NCBI RefSeq assembly: GCF_014633365.1
Contig: NC_068344.1
Location: 9,749,669 to 9,813,668, forward strand
Direction of reading: 5' to 3'
Length of the DNA stretch: 64,000 bases
From: Diospyros lotus
Lineage: Eukaryota > Streptophyta > Magnoliopsida > Ericales > Ebenaceae
Shown here: piece by piece, positions 44,501 to 56,130 of the stretch
Layout of the letters: each line of letters begins with the position of its first letter
How positions within the stretch are numbered: position 1 is the first letter of the stretch
The notes under the pieces: model-generated
The model's database searches: none
What the model was told of the DNA's origin: nothing
Seen by the model: only the letters and a program-made list of their open reading frames with translations
Translations under genes and position numbers: made by a program

Positions 44501-47428
44501 TATAACGTCCCATTTTTCGAGTACGTCATAACTTGGGACAATAACTTTTTTTCCTTTCGAACTAATACGAAACCACATCATTCTTCGTATCCATCCCATA
44601 ATTTTCATACATTTATTTCTAAAGAGAATCATCATATACATCTATTGCGGAAACTAGAATTAAACTTGACATTTTAACATTAATCATAAATCAATTCTTA
44701 CATCACTGCTTCTCGAACTTAATCCCAATCCAAGGCTATTCATCAATGGAACACAAGTTCCTCAACATGACTTAAAACATAACATAAGTTCTCCATTAAC
44801 ATTAATACATAACATACATCCTCGACTAACATTAACCCTAGCAAGAGTTATACATCATCATTAACTATAAGGTTATACATCATCATTCCTTAAACGTCAA
44901 TCATAAATCATATCTTACATCATGGACTTTCAAAACATTCAAATTTCAAAGTAGTAGAACTTAAACACATGGGCTACATTACATACATTCATCTTATCAT
45001 TCATTCATCATACACTTTGCTAAGTGTCATTTCATGCCTCATTCATCATCGTTCCTGCTACAATCTTTATCTGGAACGTTTGAATATTCCAGGGGCAAAG
45101 CCCAAGTTAGATGATGAATCATCTAAGTAAGGGTACAAAATCATTTTCATGCATGAATGAAAAATGCAAAATGTTCTCATTCGTTTTCGATTTGAGTTGA
45201 CCACACCCAATTGTTGCTTTCTATTTTTACAGCCCCATTTCCGGGCCGAGATGTATGGGTGCACCCTTGGTAGAGTAGCGGCGCCAATCCATAATCCCAA
45301 ACTTTTATGCGATGCATGATCAATAATATCATAGTGAATGTATGCACATTTCATCATCAATACATCTAAATACAATCTACATGACATATTCACATCAAGA
45401 CATGACAACATGATAAAATCGTTCACATAAAATCGGGTTTTGGGTTGAACCACTTGCAAACCAAGCATTTTCTATAAAACTAAATCTATTTAGGAAGTAC
45501 CACTTACCTCATTTGCATATCAAAATATCTTGATTCTCGTGCCAGGTTTCTAACGTACTCAATTTGAATCGTCAACATACCCTGGCCATCGCATTTATTC
45601 AATAAATCAATATTCTATTTTTTTCCTAATTTCCCTCTATTTCTTCCTATTTTTCCTTAATAAATCCATAGTAAATATTCCTCAAATATTTTCCAAATAT
45701 TCCTCCATAGCAATTCATAAAATAACTTTCCTAATTTTCTAGAATTTTTTAGGGAATTTTACTTACCTTAAATTAGCTTCTTAGGCTTACTCGGTATGTG
45801 TGCTATGACCTCAAAATGCATGACCGACCTCGATTGTCTCACAAATCCTCGATTCTCAGTCACCACCTCGATTCTCATGCATTATCTCGATTTTTGTACG
45901 ATATCTCAATTTTCTTGCATTACCTCGATACTCATGCCCAACCTCGATTTTCGTGCTAAAAACATTTTTCTTGCCAAAATCTCCAGAATATTAATAAACC
46001 TCAATTTCCTATTTTTCTAGGATTTCTCTTCATCTTTTTCCTTTTTTTTTCATTTTCCTTTTTCTCTTTTCTTTTCTTTCTTCTTCTTTTTTTTTTTTTT
46101 CCTTCTCCTATTCATCTTCTTATTTGCGGCTCCTGCTACCTGCAACGAACAAAGCTTTAACCAGCTCATCCGCCATGCCCAGCCATAGCACGCCGCCACT
46201 ACTTATGCACGCACCGCTGCCGACCGCTATTGCGAGTTGCCATCGCGGCAACCTCCCCTACCTCGCGTATCCAGCTGCTGGAGTTCACGGCCATAGCCGC
46301 TGCCTCGGCCTCAGCCGCTCCTGCTTCACACACAACGCCGCCAAGAGCCGTCTCTCGCGTTGTTGTTGCTGCTTCGCTATGTTGCTTGCTGCCATCATCC
46401 CCTAAAACGATCGCCATTGCACAACAGCTTAAAGCTGCCCGCTGCCACTACCATGGCCGAAATCGGCCCAAGCTCTCACTAGCTCTCTCTTTTTCTCTCA
46501 TTCGATCTCTCTCAATCCCTCGGCTACTCTCTACATTTGCTCTTTTTTCACACTCTCTGTTTTCGGCCACCACCAACAACTCCTAACTTTCCCTCATCTC
46601 TTCAAGCTCTTAGCTATTTGCTTGCCTCATTTCCTTCTGCATTTCTTCTTCATTTATCTTCTCTATTTATAGAGAAACCACTGACCAAAGCCTTGGCCAT
46701 CACTACATGAAGTCACGCACACACGACATTCCCCTCAATCTTTCTACAAAACTCTTAGCCCAATTCCATCGTGCTACAGCTTGCCTCTATCACGTGTGCA
46801 GACAGAAATCTGGGGCTCCTCCCTACTCCTCACGCCTTACGCGTATGCACAAATATATGTATAATATATATATATATATTACACATTTAAGACCCCACCA
46901 ATTCTCTTTAATTGCACTTAGGGTTTTTCTTTAATTTCATTTCAACCCTCCAACACCATAATTTATTTATCATCAAGCCACTCGATATCCTGATTTCTCT
47001 AAAATTAAAAACTGACCATTATTCGATAAAGTCAATTTTACCCCGGTATCCTCACCGGCTATTGATTCATCTTGAAATCGCCTCATGGTTGATCGTTACA
47101 AAAAAATTGGAGCCCCTTCAAGGTTCTGTTGACTTCCCGAAGGTCCTCTACGATAATTTGATTTTTCAGCCTAAATTATAGCTGCAATTTAGCTATACCA
47201 AAAATCGTCTCAATTCTGATTTCTTTTAATTCCATAAATCCTATCTCAGAACGCTCATCGAGACCATGTCATTTTCTAAGGACATTTACACTCCGGGGCA
47301 TTCTCTATAGTCGATTCGGCACTTATAACTGCTAGAAATTATATTTAAACCCCTAATCCTTTGATAATTTAACCTATGACCCAAATTAAAATTACTCTTA
47401 AGCCTTTTAAAAAAATTGAAATTTTACA
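44501..47428 (-). repeat. 5' LTR of the gypsy element
   Basis: On the plus strand it starts TATAACGTCCC (a degenerate TGTAATGCCTC) and ends AAATTTTACA-like at 47428. It matches the 3' LTR throughout, but without the Copia insert. Its GC-rich block (46120-46480) and the AT microsatellite near 46863-46880 have equivalents at 32700-33060 and 39705-39722. Confidence 0.92.
46663..46671 (-). promoter_or_regulatory. TATA box of the gypsy 5' LTR
   Basis: The minus strand reads TATAAATAG followed by 'agaag', about 760 bases from the LTR start. The same sequence is present at the corresponding point in the 3' LTR (33257-33265) and in the solo LTR (23239-23247). Confidence 0.6.
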
Positions 47429-47433
47429 TCTTG

Positions 47434-47981
47434 AACTTCCTATCTCAAAATTTCTTGTGGAGACTCCACGTGCTGAGATCACTAACTCTACAAAGCCATC
47501 TAATCAAATAAATTCCTAACCTATTCTATATTCAATTCATCATGCATGCTCTCTACCCAAATTAATCTTCTGTGTTTTTGCAGATCCACATGTGCTCCCA
47601 ATTCACCACAAATTTTTACATAGCAATCCTAATTACAATTCCATTGTGTGTGTTGTTATAATTACCTATATTCTCATTAATGTTTTGGCATAATTTCCTA
47701 CATTTTCAATCCCATCTCAATAATTGTCACTGCTCTCACATCTCAATTAATGCTATATTAGTCATCACATGGCCTCACGTGGAGTGGCAGGAACATCCCA
47801 ATCAACTAACACATGGCATGTCAAGAAGCATCTCATAGTCGCCCCCATAGCACTTTAAACAATGCCATTTTACCCTTGGGAACCAGCAAAATCAACCTTC
47901 GCGCCTGCCTGGACTCAAAATCGCAACCTCTTGCTTAAGCCCCCATACACGCATGCATATACGACCACTTAAGTTGTAAGC
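47434..47981. other. Probable LTR debris
   Basis: No terminal repeat or coding relic could be fixed. Phrases such as 'tgccattttaccctt' and 'aagcccccatacacgc' resemble gypsy LTR U3 text. A terminus-like 'tgttaca' at about 49965-49971 could be the far end of the same LTR with the SIRE-like LTR nested inside, but this was not proven. Confidence 0.3.
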
Positions 47982-49740
47982 TGTTGGTCCTTTAGAGTAT
48001 GGCCACTCAAGAGGGGGGTAAATTGAGTAATTAAATTTTTTCTCAATTTTAATAAATATTCTTGATTAATAATTTTATTAAAAAATATATATTAAATAAA
48101 TATAATAAATTATATTTGAGATTAATAATAAATGTAAGTCACAAGATATAATAAAAATAAATATAATGAGGTACAACACAATTTATAGTGGTTCGGGGTC
48201 TTCACACACACCTAGTCCACTCTCCCAAGGTCGAATCACCCTTGGGGTTCCACTAAAATAATTTCATCAAGATTTCCACACTAACTCACCTTAGAAAGTA
48301 GATACACACCTAGATTACAACGGGTTCTAGGCAACCACTACACAAAGGTTTTTTTTCCTATCTTATCTTGGAAAGTAGATTCACTTTGATTTTAATGGTT
48401 TTAGGAAACCTATACAATCTATAATAGTAATTTAAATGTTACAAGTAATTTGTCCACACTTGGACACAAATAAGCAATTAAGAACAAATTATACAAGGTA
48501 ATAATATTTAAATAAATAAATAAATTTATAACTTCAAATGGAAAAGTTTAGATTTGTCATAGAAAACTTGAAAAACTTTTCTCATCTTGCCTTGTGGCTC
48601 TTTGGTGGATGTGCAATAATATTTTGAGAGTCTCAGATTGTTTGGATGCTTTGCTTGAGAGTGTTTGAGAGCTTTCGAGTGCTTTGAATATGAAATGAAA
48701 GCACTTGTATACTCAAAAAATGAGTTTGGAGGGATAGTTATAAGCATTTTAGTCACTAAAGAAAGAGTTAATATGAAGTTTAAAATTCAAAAAATATTTA
48801 GACTTTCTCAAATAAAAAGTAAACATGTCTCACCTTTAATTCAAAATAAATTTACTTTTTGCATGAGAAATCAAGATTTAAAAATTTAAATATAAGCTTT
48901 TGATACATAAATGATTAAAACAAGAAAATATGTCTAAACACAATCTCCTTTAATTTAAAATAAATTTACTTTTTGTATGAGTAAGAGAAAAGATGTCTAC
49001 AAATAATTCTCCTTTAATTCAAAATTTGAAAATTCAAATATAAGGTTGCGTTCTCTTTATTGTTTTAAAGTCATTTTTAGTTTTTAATTTTCTAAAATAA
49101 TGAAAACGCATTCTCTTTACTGTTTTTAAAAATACATTTTTGAAAACAAAAAAAAAATATGAAGAAAACTCAAAACAACAAAAAGTTGTTTTGAGTGTTT
49201 TCATCCAAAATAAACTCAAAACTCAAAACACAAAACACATTTATTTATTTATTTATTCATATTTTATTATTATAATAAAAAAAATATTACAAAATTCATT
49301 AACTTTAAAATGTAGATATTTTTTTAATAATGTATAAATATTAAATATTTTTAATTTACTGAATAATCAAATTTATTGAACAAAATATCATTAAAAATTA
49401 TTTTCAAAATTTCAAAGAGAACGCGTTTTCTAATTTTCTGTTTTGATAAATAGTTTTTTAAAATGACAAAGAGAACGCGTTTTTAATTTTCTAAAAACAG
49501 ACTACCAAAACAGAAAACTGAAAATGAATTCAAAATTCAAAACTGAAAATTGAAAAGTAAAGATAACGCAACCTAAGCTTTTTGAGACAAATGATTAAAA
49601 CAAGAAAATGTGTCTAAAAATAATTTTCTTTTAATTCAAAATAAATTTACTTTTTGTATGAGTAAGAGAAAACATTTATATCATAAAAATATTTTTGTTA
49701 ATTATCAGAACTTAATTAATATGAGTAAGTTGGCTCAACA
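47982..49740 (-). repeat. SIRE-like LTR with nested MITE
   Basis: The left end TGTTGGTCCTTTAGAGTATG and 'ccactcaagaggggggtaaa' are the inverted 3' end of the family seen in plus orientation at 28860-29245. 'aatttatagtggttcgggg' at 48179-48197 is another family landmark. A block of about 100 bases ('aagctttt.gata', 'gattaaaacaagaaaa', 'aaataaatttactttttgta') is repeated at about 48890, 48955 and 49575. The right end near 49740 ('ggctcaaca') is tentative and no matching target duplication was found. Confidence 0.5.
49044..49573. mobile_element. MITE with GGTTGCGTT termini
   Basis: TAA flanks both sides (49041-49043 and 49574-49576). The left end GGTTGCGTTCTCTTTATTG is matched by the reverse complement of the right end, GGTTGCGTTATCTTTACTT. 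Internal 'aaagagaacgcgttttcta' and 'aaaacgcattctcttta' repeats extend the inverted structure. It has no coding capacity. A PIF/Harbinger-like origin is suggested only by the 3-bp TAA. Confidence 0.78.
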
Positions 49741-51584
49741 CAAGTCTTCTCACTTTTATACATGCAACATTAAATTTATACTAATCTAAATTCCTAATTT
49801 TTGAAATTTCACTTGAACCCCAAAAATTTTTAAAAACTCTCGATCATCTCCCTATTCCAAAACAAAAAAAAAAAAATATTAATTTCACCCATTAAATTCC
49901 TCAAATCCACAAATTACCAATAAAAATAAATAATCTCAATTAAATTTTTCCAAAATACAAGAATGTTACATTGAGTACCACATCCTCGCATACCCTTCCA
50001 AGGTGGGCAAGAAAACCTAGCAGCACATAGTGTTGATGAAAGCTTGAATGAGAATATGAGAGAAGAAAAGGTCCACATGATTGATCAGGTCAATAGTGTT
50101 ATCATAGAGCTTGATGGTTGGGATATGAAACATTTTTAGGGAAACTCAATCATAATTGCACGATTAGGGGTTGATTTGGGCCCCAAAGTCAAGGCTATCA
50201 TTTTCTCCTCATCACACTTGTAGTTTCGTTCTCCATTAGTCATAATTGTTTTTCTTGAGGGCTCTTTCCTTCTAAGGTAGTGAGCAAACAAAATCCTCTT
50301 TCTTTTTTGAGTACTGTCACTTTTAGTCATTATAATGAGAGTAAGCTTCTCTCTTATTCCATTGGGATATGCAATCTTCTTGGCGAGATTGTTTTGGCTA
50401 GAGGTGGTTCCCATCTTGCTAGCGGATATAAGTCGTTAATAGTTTGGTGAGATGTTGAACTTGGCTCTCCAATTAGGTAAATTGGTTTGGTGAAGGGGGA
50501 TATTTTTTGAGTCATTTTGACTTTGGTTTGGATCACATTGTTACTCCTATTTCGGATGGTTTCCACCTTGATAGCTACAAGTAAGGTCGTGTCTTAAGGC
50601 CATGGTAGCGAGCTACTTGAATAGTATGAAGGCTCTGTAATATCAAGTAGAGTAGAGAAATAATAAAGGCCATATTAGGTGCTAAATAATGATATTATGG
50701 GACTAATCACCAAAATTTTCCTTGATAAGAGTATTTGTAAAAAAAAAAATGAGGTTAGATCTCCAAATTTAGCCTCAAATGCTCAAGTTAATAAGGAATA
50801 TTAGTGAAATGATATGTAAAAAGATAAGTTAGTATTTTCTACTTGTAGGGGTTAGGGTCCTTATATAGGTTGAACTAGGCAGGATAGTTGGCATTATCTT
50901 TGAGATTCCTAGGCTTGATAGGTACGAGGTGATGTAGATTTTCTTAGGTTAAATCAACATAATAGTGAATCTCCCCAATCCATTTTGAATCTTCTAGGAT
51001 TGAGATCTAGGAATTAAATCTATTGATTTATCTCTCAGGTCAAAGTTGGGTAGAAAGACATAGGGTCACAATTCATCGTTTCCAAGGGTGGTTTAGTAGT
51101 TTCACCCCTTTGGACGATCTCTTATTAGGTAGGTCATGAGAAGAAATTCTTTGATCTTAATTGGAATTTTTTCAAGAAATTAAAAAATTAACAATTAGAA
51201 AGAATACGTAATGATCTCTAAAGAAAGAACCCAAGATAGTTTTTTCCATTACTGGCTTTGTAGTTACTAGTTCAGTCAATGACTATCGTTACTTTAAGGT
51301 TTCATATTTTTTTATTTTATATATTTATTACATTATAATTTTTAATAAAATTTTGAATGTGAGATTAATTATAACAAAATAAAAATATTTAATATTTACT
51401 ATAAACAATTTAACTCAAAAAATAATTTATTGAAAACATAAACATAAAAGCAATATTATTTATTCCTAGAAATTTTGCATAAACTTTTTATGTATATATC
51501 ATTATTATTTATACATTGTTATTATTTATTTATTTTTTCGTTCCCTCTATAAATTCTTTAACCAAAATATGGCACAAGAAATAG
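49741..51584. other. Unassigned sequence
   Basis: Minus frames of 92 codons (50136-50414) and 70 codons (50354-50566) are Lys/Thr-rich and show no known motif. A retroelement interior is possible from the context. 51300-51540 is very AT-rich. No terminal repeats were identified. Confidence 0.3.
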
Positions 51585-53268
51585 TTGGGCTCTGATTCAG
51601 TGCTGTAATGACTGGAATACCCTTTTCCATAACCAAGTACCAACCCTACTATACCAGGGGTATAACAGGCAACTGGACCAATATAAAACCAAAATATCCG
51701 ATCCAAGCTAGGGTTCCAAAATGGCAAAGATTTTCAAGGTGACTTATTTTTCCAAGGTTTAGTACCGAGAGTCCTATTTTTTCCAAATTTCTCAAATATC
51801 CGATCCAAGCTAGGGTTCCAAAATGGCAACCAAATTGGGGATGAGGCTCGTTGGGGAGCTGGGAATTTGTGGAGGCTGTTGCCCCTCTCCATAGATGCTG
51901 ATCTCTGCCTTCGCAGATCGATCGGTCGCCTGAGAGCCGATGATTCATATCCTAAACTCAACAGCTCCACTCGGTAAGAATCTTGCGAACTGTATCGTTT
52001 GATTGCGGCTTCTGTTCCTAAGATCTGGTTTCCGAATCAGAAAATAGACACATCGACCGTTGCTTTCCATTCCATTTCATTCCATGAATCCTAGTCCCAA
52101 ATGGCATTAAGGCTTTGTTTGGGAGAGATTTAGCAACGGAAAGGAACAGGAAAGAGTGTAATGGAAGGTAATCTCAATTCCATCTCCCACTCCCGTACGC
52201 TCTGTAAATGTTGAGTCCCAGAAAACGAATAGATTGAGGCTTCGCTGTTCGCGCAGAGAGGCGGGGTGTTCTGAGGGTGGTTGCCCCTCTCTGTACCAAA
52301 ACGATGCCGATGATTTCAGATCCATCACCAAAATGAACCGCCCTTTGTGTGTGTGTGTTTGCGCACGTTGGTTTGTCTTTTTGTTTGTAGTAGCATTTGT
52401 TAAAATGAGTAAGATAACACGATAAGCTTAAAATATTTCTCGAATCAAAATATAAAATGATCAAGATAATGTTGTCTATTCAAAGATTTTTATTAAAGTG
52501 TTTGTCAAATTTTTTAGTATGTTCTAGAGAACTTATACGTCATTTTATTTTTATGTGTAAGGATTAAGATAAATTTATTTAGAGAGATAACTTTAGGAGA
52601 GACATTAAAGTTTAATATGAAGTGTATGAATTTAAATAAAGATATGATAAAAGACAGAAATATATGGAAGTCTAGAATTCATGTAATCGACCTTATATAG
52701 TGGGATAAAAATCGGATATGTTGTTGCTGTTGTTGTTTATTCAGAGAGATAAATTTCTTTAGAAAAACTTAAATAAGAAGTTATTTAATTTTTTATTTGA
52801 TTGTCAGATAAATTTAAAAAATATAATAAAAAATATTTTTATTTCTTATATTTTATTTTTTCAATTTCTATTTTGACTAACAAACACTATCTTTGTGGCT
52901 AATAAACACTACCTTAGGGCTGTGATGATAAGTTTTCTTGGTCCAGATCGGTGTTAGCTGGGGGAGATGTGACCCTTTTCTTGGCGGGGTGACTCAGATG
53001 GCCAGCGACCCGATAAATTATTCGGGTTAGAGAGAGAGAGAGAAATTGCTAGGCAATCGGAGTCTGCAGCCATGGTGGGGTCACCCCTCTTCAACCTGCT
53101 ACTGTGATCAATCTAGATCTGAGCCTCAAACCTTAATATGTTTATAATATATGTATTTATATACGTATATATTGCTTGGTGCAATTTAATTTAATTGACT
53201 TATTTGTTTCTAAGTTGATGTGATTATAAGTATGGGAAAGCCTATGTGGTAAGTTATTATATAAAATG
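51585..53268. repeat. Low-copy segment, copy B (uninterrupted)
   Basis: Collinear with copy A (2325-6185) but without the 2.2-kb inverted-duplication element; the empty site is TAA at 52423-52425. Copy B shows an internal direct repeat of about 85 bases ('atccgatccaagctagggtt' starting near 51698 and 51799). The match to copy A ends at about 53268, where the FAR1-type sequence block begins. Confidence 0.8.
51825..51973 (+). pseudogene. Exon-like stretch in copy B
   Basis: Counterpart of 2553-2701: 149 bases open in the same frame and ending at GTAAGA. The peptide includes GDEARWGAGNLWRLLPLS and RRSIGRLRADDSYPKLN. The product is not recognised. Conservation of the frame in both copies is the reason for listing it. 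Confidence 0.3.
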
Positions 53269-53394
53269 AATAATGTTACACTTACCATCTGGGTTACCCT
53301 TTTGGCTACCCAATAATTTACATTTTCTTTATTAATTTTTTTTTCCTTTGCAATCCCCAATGGCATGTGTTTCTCGCCCAGTGTTATCCCTGCC

Positions 53395-53433
<39 letters not shown>

Positions 53434-53457
53434 ACTGTCACTTCTTCTCACGACCCA

Positions 53458-53493
<36 letters not shown>

Positions 53494-53900
53494 TCGCCGG
53501 CGACCATCACTCCCTCACATGATCGTCCTTCCTTTCGGCTCTCCCTCTCATGACTCGTGTCTCTCTCTCTCTTTCTCTTGCCAGCCACCCTCAGTCGGCC
53601 GTCTCTCCCTCTTGACTCTCTCTTTCACGACCTGTCTCTCTCTCTCGCTCCCGCTGCCCACGAACATCACTCCCACTCGCCGTTTCTGTCTCTCTGTAGC
53701 AAAGCTCCTCTCGGCTCTCCCTCTCACGACTGTCTCTCTCTCCTATTGGTTGCGAACGCAGCCCCCACCCGTCAGCCACGAAACTTGCCGTCGCACTGCC
53801 GGCAGTTGCACCTATTGTTACCCCCACCTACTGTCCAGCCACTACACTCGCCATCGTTAGGCAACGCTCCTTTACGAAGAGAGAATCATTTGGAGCAAAA
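53269..53900. repeat. GC/CT-rich flank of the FAR1-type element
   Basis: After an AT-rich start, a pyrimidine-rich block has (CT)n tracts at 53401-53430 and 53459-53480. It then has degenerate tandem 'ggctctccctctcacgactg' units and a GC-rich end with 'ccccacccgtcagccacg'. Part of it (about 53660-53790) is repeated inverted at about 59285-59400. It may be the left subterminal region of a Mutator-type element carrying the FAR1-like gene. Open frames here are low-complexity artefacts. Confidence 0.5.
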
Positions 53901-54125
53901 TGATTGGTTTGCCAGGTAATTTCATTGATTTATGACATTACATTGATTTCTATCCTGCTTGATTTATGTTTGGCATTTTCAAATTTCATGTTACAAAAGT
54001 TGATTAGACAATAGAAATGAATGTACAAGTAGTGGATGATAGAAGTTTGGGAAACGATGATGATATTTCAAGGGAGAATTGGGATGGTTTGGATGATGAA
54101 ATCTTAGGGGAAAACAGTGAGGTAA

Positions 54126-56130
54126 TTGTATGCCAATGAAATATTTGAGTTTTACAATAGAGATGCATATAACGTAAGTTTTCTAGTTAGGAAAAGAAAT
54201 TCAAGAAAGGGTGAGGATGGGGTAAGAAATTTTGTGAAATTTTCATGTAATCAAGAAGGCCAAAGATATAGGGCTACAAATACTTCTTCGAGGCCACAAC
54301 CAACCATTCAAACAGGGTGTAAAGCTAGGCTGACTACAAGTTCTAATATTCTTGGAACATGGCAAATTAACATAGTCCATCTTGAGCATAATCATAAGAC
54401 AAGTCCATCCAAATCCCTATTGTTTCGATGTAACCAACAATTGAGTGCACACGTAAAATGATAGCTTGAAGTGAAAATGATATGGCTGGAATTTCGTTAC
54501 ATAAAAGCTATGACTCAGTGGTTGTCAAAGCAGGTGGATATGAGAAGATGACATACATCGAAACGGATTGTAGAAATTATGTTGAAAAGGTTAGGCGGTT
54601 ACAACTAGGAAAAGGAGATGCGACTGCAATACAATTTTATTTTTCAAAAATGCAAGCAAATTGTCTTGGTTTTTTTCTTCAATATCAATTTGGATGAAGA
54701 GTCTCGATTGAGAAATGTGTTTTGCACTGATAATAGACGTAGACAAACATATAAGGAGTTCGGTGATGTTGTGACCTTTGACACCACGTAGCTCACAAAT
54801 AAGTATGACATGCCATTCGCCCCTTTTGTTAAGGTGAATCATCACGGACAATCTACGTTGCTCAGATGTGGGTTAGTGTTGAATGAGGATACAAAGACAT
54901 TTGTTTGGCTATTTAGGACATGACTTCAATGTATACAAGGCCAGACTCTTAACGGAATGATTACAGACCAAGACAAGGCTATGGGAAATGCAATCCAATT
55001 AGTATTTCTGAATACCAAACATAGTTGGTGCTTGTGGCATATATTGAAAAAGCTCCTTGAAAAATTTGGCAACCACACTCAAAAGGGTGCGATATTTTTG
55101 GCTATACACAGGCTAGTCTATGATTCACAAACTTCACAAGAATTCGAACAAGGTTGGATTGGGATGGTTGAACAACTTGAATTGCATGAGAATGATTGGT
55201 TGATTGAATTTTACATTGATAGAGGCCGCTAGGTTCCTTGTTTCTTGAAAATATTGTTTTGGGCAAGCATGTCAACAATCCAATCCAGTGAGAGTATGAA
55301 CGCATTTTTCGATGAGTTTGTCCATTCAAAGACAACGTTGAAGCAGTTTGTTGAACAATATGAGCAAGCACTGAAGAATAAGCTTGAAAATGAGTTTCAA
55401 GCAGATTTCTAGTCCTTCTCGCAAACGGTTCCATGCATTACACTATATGAAATTGAAAAACAGTTTCAGTCGGTTTACACTATATCAAAATTTAGGGAAT
55501 TTTAGGAAGAAATCACCAGAAAGATGTATTGTGACCTTATATCTATTGATGAGGGGTCTTTAGGAATGACGTTCGAGGTAGAAGAGGATGTCGTCGTTGG
55601 TGAGGGTGTCAAGAGAAAAAAAATTATTGTTTTATTTCAGAGGGAAAGCTGCAAATTTGTTTGTAGCTGCCACCTATTCAAGTTTAAGGGAATTATTTGT
55701 AGGTATGTTCTCTTAGTACTGATTCGTTGTAAGGCAAAATCACTTCCCGATAGGTATATATTGAGGAGGTGGAGGAGAGATGTGACTAGATGTTACACGA
55801 GGGTCACAATCAACTATGATGGGTGGATCAATAGTCATGGGCAATTGAGATATGACCAATTGTGCAAAACTTTTATCGAGGTAGCTGATCTCGCAACATA
55901 TGATGAAGGCCGTACCATTGAGCTTATGGAGTGGATTCAATTAAAAAAAATGAGCTTTCCACGTCGAAGTCAAGTAGCGGAACTAATCTTCTTTCTCAAT
56001 CCACTGTTCAAGTAGGCTCCGTCCATAGAGCGACGGAGAATGCTTTAAGCTAGAATATATTGGACCTGAATTGCTTGAGCAGTAAGGGAAGGCCCAAGAA
56101 GCTTTGCAAGAAGGGCTTGTTGGAAATGAC
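54126..56130 (+). pseudogene. FAR1/FRS-type transposase pseudogene
   Basis: Translation across stops and shifts gives the full domain order of FAR1-RELATED SEQUENCE / FAR1-type MULE transposases. The FAR1 zinc-ligand domain is at 54126-54460 (YNVSFLVRKRNSRKGEDGV, TGCKARL, VHLEHNHKTSPSKS). The transposase core follows: YKEFGDVVTFDTT near 54750, KYDMPFAPFVKVNHHGQS, MITDQDKAMGNAIQLVF, and HSWCLWHILKKL, and SSESMNAFFDEFVHSKTTL near 55290. The SWIM finger CKFVCSCHLFKFKGIICRYVL (55650-55712) has the usual final His changed to Tyr. A basic SKGRPKK tail lies near 56080. At least eight in-frame stops (for example 54701, 54789, 55230 and 55410) make it a pseudogene. Whether it was a transposon gene or a host FRS gene is open. 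Confidence 0.85.

Larger units (their letters stand above)
31120..47428 (-). mobile_element. Full-length decayed Ty3/gypsy retrotransposon
   Basis: It is flanked by the 5-bp duplication TCTTG (31115-31119 and 47429-47433). The long LTRs are 44501-47428 (5' LTR in the element's minus orientation, 2928 bases) and 31120-40272 (3' LTR, enlarged by a Copia insertion). The primer site lies just inside the 5' LTR and a purine tract just outside the 3' LTR, fixing the orientation. The 4.2-kb interior holds a decayed pol with a readable reverse-transcriptase signature. Without the Copia insert and its duplication the element would be about 10 kb. No interior frame longer than about 80 codons survives, so it is not autonomous. 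Confidence 0.92.

Noticed and set aside
53348..53919. 170-codon and 120-codon plus frames
   Set aside because: Ser/Leu/Pro-rich translation of (CT)n and degenerate tandem repeats, with no domain or sensible start context.
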